64,000 nt of DNA, taken from NCBI GenBank assembly GCA_943192975.1, contig CALPCJ010000014.1:1-64000 (forward strand), read 5' to 3'. The translations under genes were made by a program, and so were the position numbers. This DNA comes from Senimuribacter intestinalis (lineage in GTDB: Bacteria; Bacillota; Clostridia; Peptostreptococcales; Anaerovoracaceae). Shown piece by piece: positions 58,379 through 64,000 of this stretch. The notes below the pieces were generated by a model, which searched no databases, was not told the DNA's origin, and saw only the letters and a list, made by a program, of their open reading frames with translations. Every line of letters starts with the position of its first letter. The first letter of the stretch is position 1.

Positions 58379-58826
58379 ATACTTGTTTCCGGAGGATCTG
58401 GAAGAGTTTGAACCTGACGAAGATGTGACAGAGACAGAAGAAGACGCAGGTTATCTAGCGTCAGTCGCCTTTGAAAAGGACTTTGTCAGGGACGGCAGAA
58501 ACCGGGTACAGAGCGCAAGTCCCGTGGATGCGTGGAAGCAGTGGTGCATCAATTGTTTATCTATGGAACGGTATGCAAGCCCGCTGTATTCCACCGACTT
58601 TGGAATCGCCATCACGGAGATTTTAAGGGCGGACACCAGAGAAGAAGCGGAGGCAATGTTTCGGGCGGAAGCCAAAGAAGCGCTGGAAGCGGACCCTTAC
58701 GGGAGAACCGACTACGTAGGGGAGGTGACCTTTGACTGGGGTGCAGACAGCGTGGTAGTAACAATAGAAGTGGTTGGCACAGATGGCGCAACTATAGATT
58801 TAGAAGTGAGTTTAGAAGGCAGGTGA
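58359..58826 (+). CDS. DUF2634-family baseplate wedge protein (XkdS/gp25-like)
   Basis: A 155-residue protein. After an acidic start (PEDLEEFEPDEDVTETEEDA), the gp25-like domain contains VQSASPVDAWKQWCINCLSM, YSTDFGIAITEILRA and DPYGRTDYVGEVTFDWGADS. It overlaps the XkdR-like gene by 20 bp. gp25-like proteins start sheath assembly at the baseplate. Confidence 0.85.
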   Translation: MKMLQDEYLFPEDLEEFEPDEDVTETEEDAGYLASVAFEKDFVRDGRNRVQSASPVDAWKQWCINCLSMERYASPLYSTDFGIAITEILRADTREEAEAMFRAEAKEALEADPYGRTDYVGEVTFDWGADSVVVTIEVVGTDGATIDLEVSLEGR

Positions 58827-58831
58827 AAAAT

Positions 58832-59983
58832 ATGGCAGAAGAATGGACAATGCCAGAATTTCTGAATAGAGATTTTGAAGATATTATGGAAGAAATGACT
58901 GCGGCGCTGCCGCAGGATATAGATTTGAGTGAAGGAAGTCATCCGTACAATTTGCTGGCACCGACTGCTATGCAGGAGGCATATTTTACCCAGTATATCA
59001 TGGCGGAAGCACTGAAACGAATTTTCCCACGGTTTTGTGAAGGGTATTCGGATTATGTAGACTATCATGCTGAGGTCAACGGGATTACGCGGAAAGCGGC
59101 ATCTTTTGCGGAGGCAATCCTTGCGGTGACGGGAACAGCAGGTACCGTGATCCCCGCGGAAAGTGTATTTTCTACTGCGGCGATTGGCGACGTTCCGGCG
59201 GCATCCTTTGTGTCCCAGCAAGAGGCGGTCATCGGAGAAGATGGAACAGTAGAAATAGTCGTGAAAGCGGCAGAAGCCGGCAGCAGCGGCAATGTGGCTG
59301 CCGGGACGATTATCCTGCAGGATTCACCGCTTGAGGGAATTTCCTCTGTACAAAATCCGCAGGCGGCGACCGGCGGTTCCGATGCGGAAAGTGATGCGGC
59401 GCTGATTGGACGCATCACCGAATACGAAAAAATGCAGGGACTTTCTTTCGTGGGCAATGACAGCGATTACAAACGCTGGGCGGAGGAAGTGCCGGGCACG
59501 GGAACAGCTGTGGTGGTACCGCCGACAGAGGATGACGATTCCGGGCTTGTCACCATCGTATTGACAGACAGTCAGGGGAATCCCGCGACGGAAACCCTGT
59601 GCCAGACGGTCTACGATTACATCGTGAGCCCAGAGGATCGGGAGAAGCGGAAAGCGCCGGTCAACGGCGCAGTACTTTCTGTCGTGCCGCCGGTGCTGAT
59701 CGAGATTGCCATCGCGGCGGAGGTAAAACTGACAGAGGGCGCCGATCTTGCGGCGGTGAAGGAGGAATTTGTCCGCAATCTGACGGCGTACATGGCACAG
59801 GTACCGGAAGATAAGGAAGTGCGCTATACCAAGGTTGGCGCGGTATTATCCCAGACCAGCGGGATTGCGGATTACAATTTAGCCTCGCTGAAGCTCAATG
59901 GACAGACCGAAAATATACCGGTGCCGGTCAATGCGTTTCCGAAAATCGTCAGTGAGCAGGTTTCGCTGACAGAAAGGGAATAG
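58832..59983 (+). CDS. Baseplate J family protein (XkdT-like)
   Basis: A 383-residue baseplate wedge protein (gpJ/gp6 family). FDIMEEMTAAL-like start, DLSEGSHPYNLLAPTAMQEA, GYSDYVDYHAEVNGITRKAA, the AGSSGNVAAGTI strand region and the late YTKVGAVLSQTSGIADY are typical. The ATG at 58832 follows GGCAGGTG; the ORF start at 58823 overlaps the previous stop. It forms the ring that triggers contraction. Confidence 0.9.
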   Translation: MAEEWTMPEFLNRDFEDIMEEMTAALPQDIDLSEGSHPYNLLAPTAMQEAYFTQYIMAEALKRIFPRFCEGYSDYVDYHAEVNGITRKAASFAEAILAVTGTAGTVIPAESVFSTAAIGDVPAASFVSQQEAVIGEDGTVEIVVKAAEAGSSGNVAAGTIILQDSPLEGISSVQNPQAATGGSDAESDAALIGRITEYEKMQGLSFVGNDSDYKRWAEEVPGTGTAVVVPPTEDDDSGLVTIVLTDSQGNPATETLCQTVYDYIVSPEDREKRKAPVNGAVLSVVPPVLIEIAIAAEVKLTEGADLAAVKEEFVRNLTAYMAQVPEDKEVRYTKVGAVLSQTSGIADYNLASLKLNGQTENIPVPVNAFPKIVSEQVSLTERE

Positions 59984-59991
59984 GCGGCAGG

Positions 59992-60581
59992 ATGGAATAT
60001 TACAGCAGTGAACAGATTGAAGCAATTTTAAAAAGCGATAAAGCGCGGGAAATTCTCGGCTGGTTTCCGCCGGTGTACAGCGACGCCTATGTGTTTCTGT
60101 GGCTTTTGGAGGAAATCGGCGAAAGCGTTGAGCGGATGGAGCAGTGGGCGGAAGCCTTTGCAGCTCAGGTCATGCCTCAGTCCGCCACCTTTACGATTCC
60201 CCTCTGGGAAGAGCGGCTTGGGATTTTGCCTGTGAAAAACTGACCCTCGCGCAGCGGAGAAATCAAATTGTAAATCGGCGCAGAACCAGAGCGCCGATGC
60301 CGCCTGCCAAAATCGAAAGTATAATTACAAATCTGACAGGCGTGGAAACGGAAATCAGAGAAAATACAGGAAAAAACAAATTTACTGTCGTATGCGGCGG
60401 CTGTATTCCGCAGGAAATTATGCAGGCGGTGCGGCGTGAACTGAACAAGCTGAAACCGGCGCACTTGATTTATCAGATTGTAACAGAAGTACTTCGAGAG
60501 GCAGTGGGCAAGCGATATTTAGCGGCAAAAGCCGCAATGATGAAAACCTATGAGATATATGAGATAAAGGAGGGAATTTAA
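59992..60581 (+). pseudogene. DUF2313 (XkdU/YmfQ-like) baseplate protein, interrupted by a -1 shift
   Basis: The first frame (59992-60243) has the DUF2313 start (QIEAILKSDKAREILGWFPP; WEERLGILPVKN) and then stops. The second (to 60581) continues with KLTLAQRRNQIVNRRRTRAP and GGCIPQEIMQAVRRELNKLK. The frames join if the run of five A at 60235-60239 is read as six or if the ribosome shifts -1 at G-AAA-AAC. A single-base loss is the simplest reading; frameshifting is possible. The protein would attach fibres to the baseplate. Confidence 0.8.
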
Positions 60582-60582
60582 C

Positions 60583-61380
60583 ATGGCAACATGGATGCAT
60601 TTTTGCAGAACACAACAGGGGAAAAACCTGGATTTAAAATTGATGGGCGGGGAAACGCCGCTCGTGATCACAAAAGCAATGTCCGGCGGGAAGCGAGTCA
60701 ACGCGGCGCAGCTTTCGACATTGACAGCGCTGCCGTCGGAAATGCAGCAGCTGACCCTTTCAGACAGGCTGATGGATGAAGATGCGGCGCAGATGACGCT
60801 GCCGGTTCTTTTGACCAATGCGGGACTTTCCGAATCTTATCAGATGCATACCCTGGGCATTTATGCCCAAGATCCTGATTTGGGAGAGATTCTTTATATG
60901 GTGAGCCAGACGGACACAGAAGAGGGAGAAGAAATTCCGGCAGAGGCGCAGCAGCCTGCCTTTTCTATTCAGTGGAATCTCTGCATCAAGGTCTCGGACG
61001 CGGCAAATGTAACCGTGGAAGTGCCTCAGGCAGGTGTTTTAACAGAGAGCGTCGCAGACCTGCGGTATGTAAAACCTGCGCAGCTGACCGAGGCATTGAG
61101 CGAGGCGCTGGCGGACAAGGCGAAAAAGCCGGTGACTGTGCTGACGACCCTTGCCGCTTCCGCATGGAATCAGACAGACAAAACTTATAGCTTTGAGGCG
61201 GATTATCCGGCGGCGTCTTTTGACCTTTCGGTGGAACCGGACAGTACCTGCACCGAGGCGCAGCTTGACACATGGAGCGGCGCCAGAATTGTGGGAAGCT
61301 CTGCCGGGAATGTGTTGAAAGCATATGGCGATGTGCCGGCAGTGGATGTACCAGTAATTTTGGAGGTGAGAGAAAAATGA
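60583..61380 (+). CDS. Tail fibre protein, N-terminal baseplate-binding type (XkdV-like)
   Basis: A 265-residue protein. The first 150 residues form a fibre collar domain (WMHFCRTQQGKNLDLKLMGG; ITKAMSGGKRVNAAQLSTLT; YQMHTLGIYAQDPDLGEILY), then VLTESVADLRYVKPAQLTEA, a typical fibre repeat-like motif, and a C-terminal strand-rich end. It is short for a whole fibre, so the next gene probably supplies the distal part. Its stop overlaps the next start. Confidence 0.75.
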   Translation: MATWMHFCRTQQGKNLDLKLMGGETPLVITKAMSGGKRVNAAQLSTLTALPSEMQQLTLSDRLMDEDAAQMTLPVLLTNAGLSESYQMHTLGIYAQDPDLGEILYMVSQTDTEEGEEIPAEAQQPAFSIQWNLCIKVSDAANVTVEVPQAGVLTESVADLRYVKPAQLTEALSEALADKAKKPVTVLTTLAASAWNQTDKTYSFEADYPAASFDLSVEPDSTCTEAQLDTWSGARIVGSSAGNVLKAYGDVPAVDVPVILEVREK

Positions 61381-62240
61381 GTATCAGTGTGAAGAATGTG
61401 GCTAGCAAGGCAAATCCAAACGGAAAGCATTTATGGAAGAAGTACGAAAAGGGCTATGCTGTTGTAAAGCCCGTAGAGCTTATTAGCCGTTCGCCAGTAG
61501 TGGTCAAACTAGAAGTTATAGGAGATACGAAAGCAGTCACGTTGGATAGACTTGACGGATTTCAATTTGGCATCCATGCCAACACTGGCATGATTCACAT
61601 GTTCGCTGTTTTGTCTGGCAAAATTGCTGAGGACTGTGTAAATGGAGGGATGTCTGGTTGCACTTATGATGCTGGCGCACAAACGCTTACACTGCATGCA
61701 TTTTCAATAACAGACGAAACCGGTGTACTGTCAGAATACACGCCAAAGACGATAGACGTTAAAGAGTTGATAGGCTACGCAGTGTCAGACAATGAGACGC
61801 AGTACCCGGAAAGTGGTCTGCATACTGATGGGGTGTGGTATGAGTCTTACACGCCATTAATGCCTTTTGGAGCTACAAATATAGAAATCCAAGAGAAGAC
61901 ATTCGCCAGTCCGAAAGCGGTAAAGGAATTAGGGGATGTTCGGCATAATTTGAATAAAGTCCCAAGGGCTGTTTTTGTAATGTGTTTAGAACGTACAGAA
62001 ATGCTTTATCCATATAGCGCAATGTTTTCATATTGTGTTATCGGACCGAATCAAGGTGACGTTAATAAGCTGGATTCATACAGATCCACAAGATATATGT
62101 ATAATGGCGACATGAATAACGTGGTATTGGGACCGTTTAAATGCTATAAAGATAAAGTAGAATTTAGCGGAGGTTCAATAGGCAGTGAAAATGTAGTATT
62201 CCAAGCGGGAGTAAAATATGCATTTGTATTTGTGGCATAA
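61377..62240 (+). CDS. Distal tail fibre/receptor-binding candidate
   Basis: A 287-residue protein, beta-rich with no family I recognise. It has a strand-rich start (MSISVKNVASKANPNGKHLW), a CTYDAGAQTLTLHAFSITDE middle and a C-terminal FSGGSIGSENVVFQAGVKYA. Its base use is more A/T-rich than the baseplate genes, as often seen for fibre tips acquired by exchange. The start overlaps the preceding stop (ATGA). It probably decides target range. Confidence 0.6.
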   Translation: MSISVKNVASKANPNGKHLWKKYEKGYAVVKPVELISRSPVVVKLEVIGDTKAVTLDRLDGFQFGIHANTGMIHMFAVLSGKIAEDCVNGGMSGCTYDAGAQTLTLHAFSITDETGVLSEYTPKTIDVKELIGYAVSDNETQYPESGLHTDGVWYESYTPLMPFGATNIEIQEKTFASPKAVKELGDVRHNLNKVPRAVFVMCLERTEMLYPYSAMFSYCVIGPNQGDVNKLDSYRSTRYMYNGDMNNVVLGPFKCYKDKVEFSGGSIGSENVVFQAGVKYAFVFVA

Positions 62241-62290
62241 ATGGAGGTAAATATGAGCAAAAAAATTGTTTAAAGAACAAGCCATAGCTT

Positions 62291-62746
62291 GAATTGAACA
62301 ATGATAACCTGCGCAAAATCATGGGCGTTCTTGACGGACTGCCCGGAGGTGTTGACTTAAAGCTGGCAACGCAAGATGTGCAATGATTGGTGAGATAACA
62401 AAAAATGCGGAGGGGCTTTACAAAATGAAGCCATCAGAAGACCCGTGGGCGGAGATGGACTTATTCAGCAAGCGATATCTGCGTTGGCGAATAAGTACGT
62501 CGCATTATGTTGATTCGCTTATTTTTGACATTAAAACAACTAACAGCGGACTATTTGACGGGAAGGATTATGAGCACTGATGTGTCGGGGCTAGCGGAGT
62601 ACCAGTCCAATATCAAGTCCAATGAAGCAAAGTTCGGACTAGAATACATCTCAGGATATCTCAGATATAGTACGGGGCAGAGCACTGGAAAGATTACCGT
62701 TTGTTATAAAGCAGAAATCAAATATAAATGGATCGCTATCACATAA
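62291..62746 (+). pseudogene. Broken fibre-region gene(s)
   Basis: Three protein-like fragments in different frames follow each other. One is NNDNLRKIMGVLDGLPGGVD with no start. The second is 62383-62580 (MIGEITKNAEGLYKMKPSED ... SHYVDSLIFDIKTTNSGLF). The third starts near 62570 and ends at 62746 (STDVSGLAEYQSNIKSNEAK ... KITVCYKAEIKYKWI). A start with a good site at 62253 reads only MSKKIV. This looks like one or two fibre-tip genes decayed by frameshifts. Confidence 0.55.
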
Positions 62747-62765
62747 AATCGAAAGGAGAAAAAGT

Positions 62766-63260
62766 ATGAAATATTTTTATAAAATAGAGAAAGAAGGAAA
62801 GCTGCGGCAGATTGGGGCGCAGTCATTCCCTGCAGATGCAGGGACAGGCCAGACGCAGATAGGAGAATCTGAATACAATGCGTTGCTGGCTAAAATAAAG
62901 GCACATACAGACATTGTTAGGGAGCATTCCGTTCAAGTACTTAGCGGAGAAATGGCGTGGGAAGATATCCCTGATGAATGTTGTGAAGAAGTCGGAAGTA
63001 TGGTAGTAGGGCAGTTGGCAAGAAGGGTACATGCTGGAGAGATGAAGATTGAGGATGTGCCAGAAAAATTGAAAGACAAAGTAAATGAAGAAATCTCAAA
63101 TTTGCCAAATAATCCGTACGGAATCCCAAACGAAGAATGGGATAGAATCCAGAAAGAAGTGGAGCAGAAAGCTGTTAATAAAGCTGTAGCGATCGCAAAC
63201 GGGACTTATATGGATGGTAACATCTGTGAGCACGGTGCGCATGACAAGATAGTTACTTGA
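62766..63260 (+). CDS. Tail-cluster protein of unknown function
   Basis: A 164-residue soluble protein. The start MKYFYKIEKEGKLRQIGAQS and the helical middle (SEYNALLAKIKAHTDIVREH; QVLSGEMAWEDIPDECCEEV) suit a small tail accessory protein of XkdW/fibre-chaperone position, but I recognise no family. GAAAGGAGA precedes the ATG. It is the last gene of the tail cluster within the window; no holin or endolysin gene follows before the zinc-ribbon genes. Confidence 0.6.
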   Translation: MKYFYKIEKEGKLRQIGAQSFPADAGTGQTQIGESEYNALLAKIKAHTDIVREHSVQVLSGEMAWEDIPDECCEEVGSMVVGQLARRVHAGEMKIEDVPEKLKDKVNEEISNLPNNPYGIPNEEWDRIQKEVEQKAVNKAVAIANGTYMDGNICEHGAHDKIVT

Positions 63261-63405
63261 TAAATAATGACAGAGTTTAAACAAAAAAGTCATGTCTTTC
63301 TTGCTCTTAAAAACAGCCGGAAGCGTTTAAAAGAATGAAAAGAGACCTAGAAAAACAATATAGACAAATCAAACGCAATTCCCGTATGATAGGAAAATAT
63401 TCCTG

Positions 63406-63433
63406 TTGAAAGGCAACAAAAATGTGATATAAT
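63406..63433 (+). promoter_or_regulatory. Promoter of the zinc-ribbon gene pair
   Basis: TTGAAA (63406-63411), 16 bp, TATAAT (63428-63433). It lacks the GTGCAACAGG element, so it is not a member of the P1-P5 family. Confidence 0.68.
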
Positions 63434-63475
63434 TTAAAAAGAAAGGGGAAGCGGCAGCTTTAAAGGAGTAACAGT

Positions 63476-63841
63476 ATGTTTTGTATAAAATGCGGAGAAC
63501 GCCTTGTTGAAGGAGCCAGGTTTTGTGCAAGGTGTGGACATCCGGTACAGAGTGTACGAAAAAAGATCGAAGTGTCAGAAGATAAGGAAACCTATGTACT
63601 GACAGTGTGTAGAACGGATCAGTTTTTTGCGATTAATCCCGCAATCAAGATCGAAATTGACAACAAGGAACATTACGAAGTAAAGAATGGCTCCAGTGTG
63701 CGTATTCCGATTAGTGCAGGTTTGCATCGAATTGTCTTTTCGTTGCCATTTGAGAGTAAGATCATAGATATTCATATTACGCAGGATGCATCCGTTGTAC
63801 TGAAGCTGAATCGTTTGACTGGGGAAATCATCGTGAATTAA
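63476..63841 (+). CDS. Zinc-ribbon domain protein
   Basis: A 121-residue protein: an N-terminal zinc ribbon with two CxxC pairs (FCIKCGERLVEGARFCARCG), a short linker, and a beta-rich domain of about 85 residues (FFAINPAIKIEIDNKEHYEV; SAGLHRIVFSLPFESKIIDI) resembling a PEGA-like or carbohydrate-binding sandwich. No membrane helix. TAAAGGAG precedes the ATG. Function unknown; it is followed closely by a second zinc-ribbon gene. Confidence 0.72.
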   Translation: MFCIKCGERLVEGARFCARCGHPVQSVRKKIEVSEDKETYVLTVCRTDQFFAINPAIKIEIDNKEHYEVKNGSSVRIPISAGLHRIVFSLPFESKIIDIHITQDASVVLKLNRLTGEIIVN

Positions 63842-63853
63842 TAGGAGGAAGAA

Positions 63854-64000
63854 ATGTTTTGTTCAAATTGTGGTAAAGAAATGCCGAATGGTGCAACCTT
63901 TTGTCCTGAATGCGGCGCAGAGCATACTACACAGGCGGCAGCACAACAGTATATGCATGTGCAGGAATCAAAGCCGGAAGTAAACACTTATATCCCTGAA
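63854..64000 (+). CDS. Zinc-ribbon domain protein, truncated by window edge
   Basis: The frame opens at 63854 after ATAGGAGGA and reads MFCSNCGKEMPNGATFCPEC, a second zinc ribbon, then AEHTTQAAAQQYMHVQESKP to the window end. Only 49 residues are visible, so the domain that follows is unknown. It starts 12 bp after the preceding gene and is probably in the same operon. Confidence 0.75.
   Translation, partial: MFCSNCGKEMPNGATFCPECGAEHTTQAAAQQYMHVQESKPEVNTYIPE

Noticed and set aside
63406..63433. Sixth member of the P1-P5 promoter family
   Set aside because: It has GGCAACA and TATAAT but the spacing and the GTGTA-type downstream block do not match; it is a plain promoter.

Overview
The window reads as a chromosomal segment of an anaerobic Firmicute of class Clostridia. 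The pointers are a butyryl-CoA:acetate-type CoA-transferase, a DUF362 ferredoxin protein, DUF3793 next to a flavodoxin, PBSX-type tail genes, AAGGAGG-type ribosome sites and moderate GC. A family near Anaerovoracaceae is possible, but I cannot fix the genus from sequence alone.

Region 1 (1-14.6 kb) is a D-amino-acid/D-peptide utilisation locus. It holds an Asp/Glu racemase, an S12 serine hydrolase, a Dpp/Opp-type ABC importer (permease B is broken at a G8 tract), a P1 (DmpA-type) peptidase, an M55 D-aminopeptidase, an N-acyl-D-amino-acid deacylase, a class-A beta-lactamase-like hydrolase and a nitrilase-family amidohydrolase. Four sigma-54 (-24/-12) promoters sit in front of its four transcription units. 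A divergent, truncated gene at the left edge is the likely sigma-54 activator. Together they look like one RpoN-controlled regulon.

Region 2 (14.7-25 kb) has an HTH/DUF3990 (ART-like) gene with a partner, probably toxin-antitoxin. It is followed by a YfhO-GtrA-GtrB surface glycosylation operon whose upstream region has a G10 tract inside a -35/-10 spacer, suggesting phase variation. Then come a YyaL-type thioredoxin-domain protein, an NCS2 purine permease and a TIGR01906 membrane protein.

Region 3 (25-38.6 kb) is mostly housekeeping: alr, purA, purB, a voltage-gated-type ion channel, a DUF362 ferredoxin protein, two fused ABC ATPase-permeases, a CoA-transferase and tRNA-Arg(CCU).

Region 4 (38.6-45 kb) is accessory: a type I toxin with antisense RNA, two paralogous XRE genes sharing an operator with a neighbouring unknown gene, an operon of DUF3793 and flavodoxin with iron-type boxes, gene remnants, a Nudix hydrolase and a GH18 protein.

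Region 5 (44.3-63.3 kb) is a contractile phage-tail cluster (sheath, tube, chaperone with a -1 frameshift site, tape measure, LysM hub, baseplate, fibres). No terminase, portal or capsid gene lies between the control genes and the tail genes, so it resembles an R-type tailocin. A divergent XRE/ImmA switch with three palindromic operators and LexA-like boxes controls it. Five copies of an unusual promoter (GTGCAACAGG, 15 nt, TATAAT) punctuate it. In its middle, a roughly 1.08 kb module is tandemly duplicated: 5' end of the tape measure gene, promoter, PH-like/SHOCT gene, terminator. A zinc-ribbon gene pair follows at the right edge. All coordinates were read by eye; no homology search was run.
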